DNA from: an uncultured Alphaproteobacteria bacterium | GTDB taxonomy: Bacteria; Pseudomonadota; Alphaproteobacteria; Rhodobacterales; Rhodobacteraceae | Direction of reading: 5' to 3' | Assembly: GCA_902578545.1 (NCBI GenBank) | Contig: CACHDI010000001.1 | Span: 62,001-126,000 of the forward strand | Length of the DNA stretch: 64,000 bases | Program-made: the position numbers and the translations under genes | Part shown: one piece after another, positions 29,313 to 38,060 of the stretch | Position numbering within the stretch: the stretch's first letter is position 1 | How the letters are laid out: every line of letters begins with the position of its first letter | The notes under the pieces: generated by a model | Seen by the model: the letters and a program-made list of their open reading frames with translations, nothing else | The model's database searches: none | Told to the model about the DNA's origin: nothing

Positions 29313-30209
29313 ATTACTCACAGTGCTATTGAAGATAAAAGAAACCTAAAAATTAAAATTAATATTTCGGGGAAATTATTGCTTAGAGATAACGCAAAAG
29401 TCTCTGTTTTTGATAGTGGTTTTCTTTTAGGTGACGGAATTTGGGAAGGGTTAAGGCTAAACAAAAAAAAATGGGTTTTTTTTGAAGATCATATAAATAG
29501 ACTTTTCGAAGCGTTAAAGTTGGTTGAAATAAAATTTAAACTTTCAAAAGACCAAATCCTACAGGAATTAGAAAAAACAAGATTATCAAATGATATGCAC
29601 ACTGATGTTTATGCTAGATTTATGGTTACTAGAGGAAAAAAATCAAAACCATTTCAACACCCTGACTTTTCTATTTATGGATCCACCTATGTAATAATTA
29701 TGGAGCATTCAAAACCTTCCCTTAAAGTTTCTAAAAGAAATCTAAAATTAATTACAGTCCCACAAGTAAGAGGATTCCCAATGACACAAGACCCTAAATT
29801 AAATAGTCATTCAAAACTCAACTGTGTGTTGGCTTGTATTCAAGCAACTCGGGTAGGCGGTGATGAAGCATTAATGTTAGATCCCTATGGTTTTGTAAAT
29901 ACTACTAATTCTTGTAATTTTTTTATAGTCAAAGGCAAAGAGGTTTGGACCTCCACTGGTGATTACTGTATGAATGGTGTAACAAGACAGAAAGTTATTA
30001 ATCTTTGTAGAAATTTAGGTATCCCTATTTTTGAAAAAAACTTCACATTGTTAGATACTTACTCTGCAGACGAAATATTTTTAACTGGTACCTTCGGTGG
30101 GTTAACAAAAGTAGATAGTATAGATGGTCATAGCATCTTTAACAAAAACGAAAATTCGATTTTACAAATATTAAAAAATGAATATCAAGGTCTAATTGAA
30201 AAATATTAA
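29313..30209 (+). CDS. class IV aminotransferase (branched-chain / D-amino-acid type)
   Basis: PLP enzyme of the BCAT/DAAT/ADC-lyase fold. The PLP lysine lies in LNSHSKLNCV, FDSGFLLGDGIWEGLRL is diagnostic, and the phosphate-cup run TTNSCNFFIVKGKEV follows. The first ordinary start codon is TTG 29379, but this cuts off the first beta-strand and the N-G-K turn found throughout the fold. The open frame upstream supplies it (KIKINISGKLLLRDNAKVSVF). An ATT at 29313, preceded by AGGAT, is the best candidate start and gives 298 residues. The substrate (branched-chain L-amino acid or D-amino acid) cannot be fixed. The stop overlaps the next gene by 14 bases. Confidence 0.8.
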   Translation: MTHSAIEDKRNLKIKINISGKLLLRDNAKVSVFDSGFLLGDGIWEGLRLNKKKWVFFEDHINRLFEALKLVEIKFKLSKDQILQELEKTRLSNDMHTDVYARFMVTRGKKSKPFQHPDFSIYGSTYVIIMEHSKPSLKVSKRNLKLITVPQVRGFPMTQDPKLNSHSKLNCVLACIQATRVGGDEALMLDPYGFVNTTNSCNFFIVKGKEVWTSTGDYCMNGVTRQKVINLCRNLGIPIFEKNFTLLDTYSADEIFLTGTFGGLTKVDSIDGHSIFNKNENSILQILKNEYQGLIEKY

Positions 30210-30939
30210 ACGTATAGCAGTATGGTCTGGTCCAAGAAATTTATCAACTGCTCTAATGAGAAGTTTTGGTTCTAGAAATGATTTTGATATATTAGATGAA
30301 CCATTTTATGCTTCTTATTTAAAAAAGATGGGAATTCAACATCCTATGTTTGAAGAAATTATCAAGAGCCAGTCATCAGATTATAAAGAAGTATCTGAAT
30401 ATTGTAAAAATGGTTATTTCAAAAAGTCATATCAATATCAAAAACATATGACACATCATATGATCAATAATAATTATTTAGATTTTGCCTTATCTCTGAA
30501 AAACGTTTTTTTAGTTAGGGAGCCAGTTTTAGTTCTTAGGTCCTATAAGAAAAAAAATAAAAACTACAATTTTCAAGATTTAGGATTTAGACAACAATTT
30601 GATATATATAAATATCTTAAAGATAGATTAGGTTTAATTCCTTTAGTAATTGATTCAGATGACTTACAAAATGATCCGGTTCGTATACTTAGAAAACTTT
30701 GTGATGATTTAGAAATTCCTTATTGTGAATCAATGTTAAGATGGGAACCAGGCCCAAAAGCTTATGATGGAATCTGGGGAGTACACTGGTACAAAGAAAT
30801 CAATAAAACGTCTGGATTTATAACAAGAACTAATACTTATTCTTACAAAAAGGATATGGAAAATTTTTCAAAAAAAGATAAAAGCATAATAGATAAAGCA
30901 AATAGATATTACTTAAAAATAATTGAAAAAAAAATATAA
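30196..30939 (+). CDS. sulfotransferase-like P-loop protein
   Basis: 247 residues. The N-terminus IAVWSGPRNLSTALMRSFGS resembles the PAPS 5'-phosphosulfate loop of sulfotransferases (usually with S/T-x-x-R). FLVREPVLVLRSY resembles their 3'-phosphate motif, R-D/E-P-x-x-x-x-x-S. The C-terminal WEPGPKAYDGIWGVHWYKEI is characteristic of a group found beside class IV aminotransferases. The start is a TTG lying 14 bases inside the preceding gene, implying coupled translation and perhaps a shared pathway. The sulfate acceptor is unknown, and the protein could instead be a kinase-like P-loop enzyme. Confidence 0.7.
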   Translation: MKNIKRIAVWSGPRNLSTALMRSFGSRNDFDILDEPFYASYLKKMGIQHPMFEEIIKSQSSDYKEVSEYCKNGYFKKSYQYQKHMTHHMINNNYLDFALSLKNVFLVREPVLVLRSYKKKNKNYNFQDLGFRQQFDIYKYLKDRLGLIPLVIDSDDLQNDPVRILRKLCDDLEIPYCESMLRWEPGPKAYDGIWGVHWYKEINKTSGFITRTNTYSYKKDMENFSKKDKSIIDKANRYYLKIIEKKI

Positions 30940-30958
30940 ACTAAAATTTATGAACTTA

Positions 30959-33082
30959 TTATGCTTTATTATTTGGTATTTCATCACCAGTTTTTTGATC
31001 AACGGTTTTCATAGATAAACGTACTTTCCCTCTATCATCAAAACCAATTAATTTAACTTTTACTTGTTGACCTTCCTTCAATAAATCCTTTGGATGTGCA
31101 ACTCTTTCGGTGGAAATTTGGCTTACATGAACTAACCCATCTTTTTTACCAAAGAAATTAACAAAAGCTCCAAATTCCATGAGTTTAACAATTTTTCCAT
31201 TATAAATTTTACCAACTTCTGGTTCATCAACAATAGATTTAATTAACTCTAAAGCTTTATTAATTTTATCAGAATCATTTGAAGCAATTTTAATCACCCC
31301 TTCATCATTAATATCTACTTTTGCTCCAGAAACTTCTACAATTTCTCGAATTACTTTTCCACCTGATCCAATTACTTCGCGAATTTTATCAGTAGCAATT
31401 TTCAATGTCTCAATTTTGGGAGCATATTTTGAGAATTCTCCAGCTTCACTAATTGATTTAGACATTTCTTCTAGTATATGAATCCTACCTTTATTTGCTT
31501 GCTCTAGTGCCTTCTCCATGATTTCGGGAGTAATTCCAGCAACCTTTATATCCATTTGTAAAGATGTTATACCCTCGGATGTTCCAGCAACTTTAAAATC
31601 CATATCACCTAAATGATCTTCATCTCCTAAAATATCAGTAAGAACGGCATATTCTTTTCCCTCTAAAATCAGACCCATTGCAACTCCAGCTACGGCTGAT
31701 TTCAGTGGTACACCCGCATCCATCATTGATAATGAAGCTCCACAAACTGTGGCCATAGAAGATGAACCATTAGATTCTGTAATTTCTGAAACAATACGAA
31801 TTGTATAAGGAAAATCAGAATTTTTGGGTAGTACAGCCTGTAATGCTCGCCATGCCAGTTTCCCATGGCCTATTTCTCTTCTACCTGGTCCTGCTGCTCT
31901 ACCTGTTTCTCCAACAGAGTAAGGGGGAAAATTATAGTGAAGTAGAAATTTGGATCTACCTTCACCATGAAGAGCGTCAATTATTTGTTCATCATCACCT
32001 GTTCCAAGAGTAGTAACTACTATTGCTTGAGTTTCACCTCTTGTAAACAATGAAGATCCATGCGTCCTTGGAAGGAAGCGTGTTTCAGTTTCAATATTTC
32101 TTACTTTATCAAGTTTTCTTCCGTCAATTCTCTTACCTTTTTTTAGGATATTAGACCTTACTACGGTTGACTCAATTTTTTTAAAACAACTTTCTAATTC
32201 TTCATTTTCTAATTCTTCATCTGAAAGATTGTTTAAAACATTTTGTTTCACTTCGGATAATGCATTTTGTCTCTCTTGTTTATCAGGAATAGAAAATGCT
32301 TTTATTATATCTTTTTCTCCTAGTGATTTAATTTTATTTATTAATTCGTCATTGTTTAATGGAACAAAATTATAGGGCTCTTTTGCTGTCTTTTCTGCTA
32401 AGCCTATTATAAGCTCTATAACTTTTTGCATTTGTTCATGGCCAAATTTGACAGCTCCTAACATCTCTTTTTCACTTAGTTCGTAAGCTTCAGACTCTAC
32501 CATCATGACTGCATCTTGTGTACCCGCTACTACAAGATCTAATCTTTGTTTTGAATTTTCTCTAATATTATCCATATCTTCTATTGAGGGGTTAAGAACG
32601 TATGAATCATCAACAAAACCAATTCTAGCAGCCCCAATAGGTCCTAAAAAAGGGGCTCCAGAAAGTGTTAGTGCAGCAGAGGCTGCTATCATTGCAATAA
32701 TATCTGGGTCATTTTCTCCGTCATGACTTAAAACAGTACAAGTCACTTGAACTTCATTTTTAAAGCCATCTACAAACAAAGGTCTTATTGGTCTATCTAT
32801 AAGACGACTTGTTAGGGTTTCTTTTTCAGTTGGTCTGGCCTCTCTTTTAAAAAAACCACCAGGTATTCTACCTGCAGCGTAATATTTTTCTTGATAATTT
32901 ACAGTTAATGGGAAAAAATCTTGCCCTGCTTTAGCTTCTTTTGCGTAAACAACATTAGCCATAACTACTGTTTCCCCATAAGTTGCTATTACAGATGAGT
33001 CAGCTTGTCTGGCTATCTTTCCTGTCTCAAGCGTAAGTTTTTCATGACCCCAAGTTATTGTTTTTTTTATTGCCTTTAACAT
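30959..33082 (-). CDS. pnp: polyribonucleotide nucleotidyltransferase
   Basis: 3'-to-5' phosphorolytic exoribonuclease of the RNA degradosome. The 707 residues contain two RNase PH-like domains (the second with [15 protein letters not shown] and [14 protein letters not shown]), a KH domain ([15 protein letters not shown], about 555-615) and a C-terminal S1 domain ([18 protein letters not shown] to GKVRLSMK). It follows rpsO by about 106 bases on the same strand, the conserved rpsO-pnp order. The gap holds AT palindromes such as ATTTTATATAAAAT at 33098-33111, near the pnp start, where autoregulation acts in other bacteria. Confidence 0.97.
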   Translation of the reverse strand: MLKAIKKTITWGHEKLTLETGKIARQADSSVIATYGETVVMANVVYAKEAKAGQDFFPLTVNYQEKYYAAGRIPGGFFKREARPTEKETLTSRLIDRPIRPLFVDGFKNEVQVTCTVLSHDGENDPDIIAMIAASAALTLSGAPFLGPIGAARIGFVDDSYVLNPSIEDMDNIRENSKQRLDLVVAGTQDAVMMVESEAYELSEKEMLGAVKFGHEQMQKVIELIIGLAEKTAKEPYNFVPLNNDELINKIKSLGEKDIIKAFSIPDKQERQNALSEVKQNVLNNLSDEELENEELESCFKKIESTVVRSNILKKGKRIDGRKLDKVRNIETETRFLPRTHGSSLFTRGETQAIVVTTLGTGDDEQIIDALHGEGRSKFLLHYNFPPYSVGETGRAAGPGRREIGHGKLAWRALQAVLPKNSDFPYTIRIVSEITESNGSSSMATVCGASLSMMDAGVPLKSAVAGVAMGLILEGKEYAVLTDILGDEDHLGDMDFKVAGTSEGITSLQMDIKVAGITPEIMEKALEQANKGRIHILEEMSKSISEAGEFSKYAPKIETLKIATDKIREVIGSGGKVIREIVEVSGAKVDINDEGVIKIASNDSDKINKALELIKSIVDEPEVGKIYNGKIVKLMEFGAFVNFFGKKDGLVHVSQISTERVAHPKDLLKEGQQVKVKLIGFDDRGKVRLSMKTVDQKTGDEIPNNKA

Positions 33083-33188
33083 ATCTATCCTTTTGAAATT
33101 TTATATAAAATATCACTTTGACATTCTATATGTGCATGTATCTTTTTTTTGAAATAAGTTAATTAAATTAATTACACAAAAATTCTAA

Positions 33189-33458
33189 TTATCTTCTAAT
33201 TCCAAGCTGCTCAATTAAAGTTTTATATCGATTTTCGTCCTTAGATTTGACATAGTCCAATATCTTTCTTCTTTGTGAAACTAGTTTTAAAAGTCCTCGT
33301 CTTGAGTGGTTATCTTTTTTGTGAGTTTTGAAATGTTCAGAAAGATTAGTGATCCTAGTAGTTAAGATAGCTACTTGAACTTCTGGTGATCCAGTATCGT
33401 TTTCTTTTCTTGCAAATTTTTTTATTAGATCTTGTTTGGTCTTTGTATCTATCGACAT
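33189..33458 (-). CDS. rpsO: 30S ribosomal protein S15
   Basis: Primary 16S rRNA-binding protein of the small-subunit platform. From the ATG at 33458 it is 89 residues, exactly the family length ([20 protein letters not shown]). The core motifs [34 protein letters not shown] and [13 protein letters not shown] are all present. Earlier ATGs at 33461 and 33473 are in frame, but the Shine-Dalgarno sequence AAGGAG lies between them and the chosen start. It is followed by pnp. Confidence 0.97.
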   Translation of the reverse strand: MSIDTKTKQDLIKKFARKENDTGSPEVQVAILTTRITNLSEHFKTHKKDNHSRRGLLKLVSQRRKILDYVKSKDENRYKTLIEQLGIRR

Positions 33459-33464
33459 CATTAT

Positions 33465-33470
33465 CTCCTT
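33465..33470 (-). promoter_or_regulatory. ribosome-binding site of rpsO
   Basis: A strong AAGGAG on the minus strand, 6 bases before the ATG at 33458. It lies inside the apparent longer reading frame, so it decides the shorter start. Confidence 0.75.
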
Positions 33471-33555
33471 CAATATATAAAATCTGCCAGGATGTCGTCC
33501 AGTCAGATTAATTAATTCAGGATATATCCCTTTTTTAAAATTTTGAAAAGACTTT

Positions 33556-34071
33556 TTAAAGCCATTTTGTTAGAATTTTATTATAACTAATATAAAGCAG
33601 GTGTTTGGGTTGATTATTTTTGGTTAAACCTAAGTGAAAAACGGGAGTTCTGTACTTCTTAATAATTTGAATAACTTCTAAATCTCTATTATGTAAAGTT
33701 CCAAATCTTCCCCAAGAGCATATTATTTTGTCAGACCATTTAATACTTGTTTTTAAGAACATATTATTTAAGGAGCCTACAGGACTAGATACTTTTTTTA
33801 GTTCTGTGGGTTTAGTAGATCTAAAGGCAAATAAATTGCATACTCTAAATTGTTTATAAGCTAAGAGTTTTGATCTTTTTTCACATCTAATTATTGTTGC
33901 ATCATATAGTTTCTCAGTAGCTTTTGAAGGATTTAAAAGTATAAATAGCAGCTTTCCTTTTCCAGTATTAAATTTTTTTGTAAGTGAATATCTATATTTA
34001 AAACATTTAGAAAATGTAGCAGTTGAGAGGGTTTGATTTTCATTGAATGTTTTTGTAATAAATTCTGGCAT
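33556..34071 (-). CDS. DUF1643 family protein
   Basis: 171 residues matching DUF1643 in pattern: a tryptophan-poor N-terminal beta region ([26 protein letters not shown]), the conserved [23 protein letters not shown], then [14 protein letters not shown], and [13 protein letters not shown] near residues 115-130. The biochemical function is unknown. It sits between truB (10 bases upstream) and rpsO on the same strand, interrupting an otherwise conserved translation operon. No signal peptide is present. Confidence 0.8.
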   Translation of the reverse strand: MPEFITKTFNENQTLSTATFSKCFKYRYSLTKKFNTGKGKLLFILLNPSKATEKLYDATIIRCEKRSKLLAYKQFRVCNLFAFRSTKPTELKKVSSPVGSLNNMFLKTSIKWSDKIICSWGRFGTLHNRDLEVIQIIKKYRTPVFHLGLTKNNQPKHLLYISYNKILTKWL

Positions 34072-34080
34072 ACATTATTT

Positions 34081-35004
34081 TCATGAATTATTTTCATTTT
34101 TTAAAATGTTTAGGACTCTAAATGGATAGAAAATAAAGTTTTTTATTTTTCCTATTGCTAAAGGAACGCCATTATAATGTGTCCAAGCAAATTTATGGTT
34201 TTTATAATTTAAATTTGTAAGTTTAATTGGATTACCATTTAACAAAATATTCAAATTTTCTTCAGCACACTCAAAGTCAGGATATTGTTTTAGCAATATA
34301 TTTGTTGAAATTATATTTTTTACTAATTGTCCTTTTTCAAAAATTTTTAATTTATCTAGAGCAATAGTATTATTGATATAAAAGGGACCATATTCAGTTC
34401 GTCTGATGTTTTTTGCATGTGCATAGCAGCCAAGCGTAATTCCTAGGTCTCTTGCTAATGACCTTACATAACAACCTTTTCCACATATAACTTTAAGGTC
34501 AATAGTATCATTATTTTTTCTATTTATTATTTCAAGATCACTAATAAAAATTTTTCTTGCTGATAGTTGAAATTCTTGACCCTCATGAAACAAATCGTAG
34601 GCTCGTTTCCCATTTACTTTTATAGCTGATAATTTAGGAGGTAATTGCTGAATTAAGCCTTTAAAGTTTTGAAGTGAGTCTCTTATCTCTTTGGTGGTTG
34701 GCCTTTTTTTTGATTCTCCAATTATTTTACCTGATGCATCATCTGTATCTGTAGAAAAACCAAATGAAACAGTAAATTCGTATGTTTTCAATAAATTTTC
34801 AGTAAACCGTATGGTTTTTGTAGCTTCACCAATAGCAACTGGTAGCAAGCCAGTAGCATCTGGATCTAAAGTTCCTCCGTGCCCTACTTTTTTAACCCCT
34901 AATTTTTTTTTAATAATATTTACAATATCAGTAGAACCTATACCACTAGGTTTATCTACTACCAGCCATCCGTTTATGAAGGGAGATTTTATCTTTTGAT
35001 CCAT
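34081..35004 (-). CDS. truB: tRNA pseudouridine(55) synthase
   Basis: Isomerises U55 in the T-loop of tRNAs and also acts as a tRNA chaperone. The 307 residues show GWLVVDKPSGIGSTD, the catalytic D47 in GHGGTLDPDATGLLPVAIG, the YEFTVSFGFSTDTDD strand and GKGCYVRSLARDLG. A PUA-like C-terminal extension follows. It is located 11 bases after rbfA, the standard rbfA-truB order. Confidence 0.96.
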   Translation of the reverse strand: MDQKIKSPFINGWLVVDKPSGIGSTDIVNIIKKKLGVKKVGHGGTLDPDATGLLPVAIGEATKTIRFTENLLKTYEFTVSFGFSTDTDDASGKIIGESKKRPTTKEIRDSLQNFKGLIQQLPPKLSAIKVNGKRAYDLFHEGQEFQLSARKIFISDLEIINRKNNDTIDLKVICGKGCYVRSLARDLGITLGCYAHAKNIRRTEYGPFYINNTIALDKLKIFEKGQLVKNIISTNILLKQYPDFECAEENLNILLNGNPIKLTNLNYKNHKFAWTHYNGVPLAIGKIKNFIFYPFRVLNILKNENNS

Positions 35005-35015
35005 TTAAGAAATAA

Positions 35016-35399
35016 TTAAATCCCATTTTTCTTTTTTGTTAATTTTGCAAGTATTTCAGAAGTTTTTTGGAAAGCATCAAAACTATTGTCCTCAATAAAT
35101 CTTAACTCTGGGGTGTATTTTAAGTTTAATTTTTTCCCAAGATTTTTTCGGATTTCTTTTTTTCTACTATTAATTGCTTTTTCTATCAAATCTGAATTTT
35201 TTATTCCTTCAGGAATATAAAAAATTTTAGCAATCCTTATATCTTTACTACACTCAACATCTGTTAATGTTAGATTGAGACCTTCTAACCCATAATCTGT
35301 CCATTCCATTCCTTGTAAAAATATAGAGATCTCTCGTTTAATTAATTCATTAACTCTGAGTAGTCTATGAGAGTTATTATTAAAGGTTTTACGCATCAT
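35016..35399 (-). CDS. rbfA: 30S ribosome-binding factor A
   Basis: KH-type factor for 16S rRNA 5'-end maturation and cold adaptation. The 127 residues contain RLLRVNELIKREISIFLQ, LTLTDVECSKDIRIAKIFY and the closing KYTPELRFIEDNSFD; the AxG-type kink is in the usual position. It is the first gene of rbfA-truB-DUF1643-rpsO-pnp. The usual upstream nusA-infB genes are absent here; dapB is divergent across 109 bases instead, so this operon has its own promoter. Confidence 0.9.
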   Translation of the reverse strand: MMRKTFNNNSHRLLRVNELIKREISIFLQGMEWTDYGLEGLNLTLTDVECSKDIRIAKIFYIPEGIKNSDLIEKAINSRKKEIRKNLGKKLNLKYTPELRFIEDNSFDAFQKTSEILAKLTKKKNGI

Positions 35400-35426
35400 A
35401 ATATAAATAAATTATTTTTAAATTTA

Positions 35427-35474
35427 TTGACTTATACATTTAGTGCATACATAACCAAGACAAAATGTTTTGTC
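35427..35474 (+). promoter_or_regulatory. candidate dapB promoter and adjacent palindrome
   Basis: TTGACT at 35427-35432 with TACATA at 35448-35453 (15-base spacer) could be a weak sigma-70-type promoter. Just downstream lies a perfect 7-base inverted repeat around a 2-base centre, GACAAAA TG TTTTGTC, at 35459-35474, where an operator would overlap the transcription start. It lies in the rbfA/dapB divergent region. No known consensus is matched. Confidence 0.35.
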
Positions 35475-35508
35475 GATACGCTATGATTATTTTTTATGAG
35501 ATAGAAAA

Positions 35509-36324
35509 TTGAATGTTAAGAAATACAAATTAAGCATTATTGGTGCCTCTGGGAGGATGGGACAAATGTTGGTCCGTGCTGCCATGGAAAAAAATGATTT
35601 TGATTTAGTTGGATTATTAGAGGTAGAAGGCCATAATCTAATAGGTACAAAAGGTAATGAGTTATTTCCAGAATTAAAGAAAGATTTGGTTTTTTCAGAC
35701 TCTCTAGAGGAAATTTTAGAAATTTCTGATGTAATAATAGATTTTTCTAATCCAAAAAATTCAGTAGATGTTGCAGTAAAAGCAGCTAAATTTAAAGTTG
35801 TTGATATAATTGGAACTACTGGTTTTTCAAAATCACAGCTTAAACAAATCGAAAAAGCATCAAAAAATACTACTTTAATTAGGGCTGGTAATATGAGTTT
35901 AGGAGTTAATATCTTAACAGGGGTAACCAAAAAAATAGCTGAAGCTTTAGATGAAGATTTTGATATTGAAATAGTTGAAATGCACCATAATAAAAAAATT
36001 GATGCTCCTTCTGGAACTGCGCTAATGTTAGGCGATGCAGTTGCTAATGCTAAAAGACAAACTTTAGATAGCTTAAAAGATGGTCAACGTGATGGGATAA
36101 TTGGGCCTAGAAAAAAAGGGAAAATAGGTTTTTCTGTAATTCGAGGTGGTGATATTGTGGGTAATCATTCTGTTATTTTTGCTGGACAGGGTGAACAAAT
36201 TACCATTACACATAATGCTACCGATAGGATGATATTTGCTCGTGGTGCTATAAAAGCAGCAAAATGGGGTATGACTGCGCCAAATGGCGAATATTCAATG
36301 AAAGATGTTCTTAAGTTAAATTGA
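35509..36324 (+). CDS. dapB: 4-hydroxy-tetrahydrodipicolinate reductase
   Basis: NAD(P)H-dependent step of the diaminopimelate/lysine pathway. The 271 residues have the nucleotide loop GASGRMGQ (12-19), the substrate and catalytic region EMHHNKKIDAPSGTALMLG (H159/H160, K163), RGGDIVGNHSVIFAG and the closing TAPNGEYSMKDVL-type end. The start is TTG 35509; no better start is seen. dapF, another step of the pathway, lies 14 kb away. mltB-like follows by 12 bases and both serve peptidoglycan synthesis or turnover. Confidence 0.95.
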   Translation: MNVKKYKLSIIGASGRMGQMLVRAAMEKNDFDLVGLLEVEGHNLIGTKGNELFPELKKDLVFSDSLEEILEISDVIIDFSNPKNSVDVAVKAAKFKVVDIIGTTGFSKSQLKQIEKASKNTTLIRAGNMSLGVNILTGVTKKIAEALDEDFDIEIVEMHHNKKIDAPSGTALMLGDAVANAKRQTLDSLKDGQRDGIIGPRKKGKIGFSVIRGGDIVGNHSVIFAGQGEQITITHNATDRMIFARGAIKAAKWGMTAPNGEYSMKDVLKLN

Positions 36325-36336
36325 ATAAAATTTCAT

Positions 36337-37551
36337 ATGTTTAAATTAAATTTTATCTTAAAAATTGTAACTATTCTTCTAGTAGTTGTGTTTCCTCAAA
36401 GCAGATTATTATTTGCAAAGAATTTGTACGTAAATTGTGGGGGGGACTTTAAATCATTTTTAAGAAATATAGGTGATGTTGCCATTGATAAAGGTATTAA
36501 TAAAAATGATGTACTCCTTGTTTTAAAAAACAGTCAAAGATCCAAAAAAGTAATCTCTTTAGATAGGAGGCAAAGTACTTTTAGATTAAGTTTTACCGAT
36601 TTTTCAAAAAAAGCTATCAATAACTATAGGTTAAAAAATGGTAAAAAAAATATTGAGAAATATAAAGAATTATTTCAAATAGCAAAATCGAAATATGGAG
36701 TTCCTCCAGAAGTAATTACAGCCTTCTGGGCTATGGAAACAGATTTTGGTGCAGTACAAGGTGATATTCATACACTTAGTGCACTAGCGACTTTGGCGCA
36801 TGATTGTAGAAGGCCTGAAATGTTTCAACCAGAGTATATAGCAGCAATTAATTTATTTTCTAAAGGTATCATAGACTTAAAGACAACTGGAGCATGGGCT
36901 GGAGAAGTAGGTCAAGTTCAAATGCTTCCATCTGACATTTTAAAATTTGGCAAAGATGGTGATAATGATGGTTTTATAGATTTAAAGAAAAGTCCTGAAG
37001 ATGCTATATTAACAGCAGCAGCTCTGATTTCAGAATTGGGATGGGAACCAAATCAACCATGGATAGAAGAAGTAATAATAGATGATAAAAACTTTCCTTG
37101 GAAAGAAGCTGGTTTTGGGCGTGATCGGAAAATTAGTTCTTGGAAAAAACTTGGTATTATTTCAAGAAATAAAAAATTTATGGCTAGTGATAATACAAAA
37201 GCAACTCTTTTATTACCTCAGGGTTATAAAGGACCAAAATTTTTAGCTTATTCAAATTATAATATCTATTTAAAGTGGAATGATAGTTTTATATATACTG
37301 TGACAGCAGCTCACCTTGCATCAAGGTTTTCAGGACAAAAAAAATTCCTTAGTAATAAACCTGACAAAATACTTTCTCTTGAAAAAATGATAAAATTACA
37401 AAATATATTACAATCTAATGGTTATAATGTTGGAAAAGTTGATGGAATACTAGGTCGTCAAACTAGGCAAAGTGTTAGATCTATTCAAATTAAATTAGGT
37501 CTTCCTGCAGATAGTTGGCCAACAGATGATCTACTTAATATTTTAAACTAG
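36337..37551 (+). CDS. lytic murein transglycosylase (MltB family) with PG-binding domain
   Basis: Exported enzyme that cleaves glycan strands to 1,6-anhydromuropeptides. The 404 residues begin with a signal segment (about 5-27), followed by the SLT_2/MltB catalytic region with E134 in TAFWAMETDFGAVQGD, LSALATLAHDCRRPEMF and AGEVGQVQMLPSDILKFGKDGDNDG. A C-terminal PG_binding_1 domain follows (about 345-404, with LQSNGYNVGKVDGILGRQTR). It lies 12 bases behind dapB and overlaps the convergent Nudix gene by 4 bases. No lipobox is seen, so it is probably periplasmic and soluble. Confidence 0.9.
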   Translation: MFKLNFILKIVTILLVVVFPQSRLLFAKNLYVNCGGDFKSFLRNIGDVAIDKGINKNDVLLVLKNSQRSKKVISLDRRQSTFRLSFTDFSKKAINNYRLKNGKKNIEKYKELFQIAKSKYGVPPEVITAFWAMETDFGAVQGDIHTLSALATLAHDCRRPEMFQPEYIAAINLFSKGIIDLKTTGAWAGEVGQVQMLPSDILKFGKDGDNDGFIDLKKSPEDAILTAAALISELGWEPNQPWIEEVIIDDKNFPWKEAGFGRDRKISSWKKLGIISRNKKFMASDNTKATLLLPQGYKGPKFLAYSNYNIYLKWNDSFIYTVTAAHLASRFSGQKKFLSNKPDKILSLEKMIKLQNILQSNGYNVGKVDGILGRQTRQSVRSIQIKLGLPADSWPTDDLLNILN

Positions 37552-37994
37552 GACTTTAAACCAAAATAATTTTTTACAAAAATACGATCACCAGGACTTT
37601 CAAGAAAAAGAATTGAGTCTCGAGGTTTCATTAATATTGCTTTATGCCCTTTTTCTAATGGTGATGTTAAATTATACAAACCTTTACAAAGGTAGATATG
37701 GCAAACCTTTTGTGCCCATTTACTATATTCTGGCATGTAAACAAATCTATGAAAGAAACCTAAACGATTAATTGGTTGGATTTTCCATCCAGTTTCTTCA
37801 TATACTTCTCTTACAAGTGCTGTAATATAATGCTCTCCTTTATCTATCCCACCTCCTGGAAGTTGGATTTCTTTTTCATCTTGTTCAGTAAGTAAGATAT
37901 TATCATTTACTTTAATTATACCGTATATTCCTGGTCTATAGTAATATTTTACATTTTTTTTTACTGTTTCGCCTATTCTTATCATATATTTCAC
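37548..37994 (-). CDS. Nudix hydrolase
   Basis: 148-residue protein with a complete Nudix box, GGGIDKGEHYITALVREVYEETGW (G-x5-E-x7-REV-x-EE-x-G). The N-terminal strand YYRPGIYGIIKVNDNILLTEQ precedes it. Nothing specifies the substrate; small house-cleaning Nudix enzymes of this length act on damaged or excess nucleotides. It is a single gene on the minus strand between two plus-strand genes and shares 4 bases with the end of the transglycosylase gene. Confidence 0.85.
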   Translation of the reverse strand: MKYMIRIGETVKKNVKYYYRPGIYGIIKVNDNILLTEQDEKEIQLPGGGIDKGEHYITALVREVYEETGWKIQPINRLGFFHRFVYMPEYSKWAQKVCHIYLCKGLYNLTSPLEKGHKAILMKPRDSILFLESPGDRIFVKNYFGLKS

Positions 37995-38060
37995 TTGTTT
38001 TATTTTAACATAATAATTAACAAATATCAGTGTTTAGTCTTACCAAAATTGTTAATAATA

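Noticed and set aside
33083-33188. AT palindromes between rpsO and pnp as a terminator or RNase III site
   Set aside because: The palindromes (for example ATTTTATATAAAAT) are pure A/T and short; similar ones occur throughout the gaps, so no specific role can be supported.
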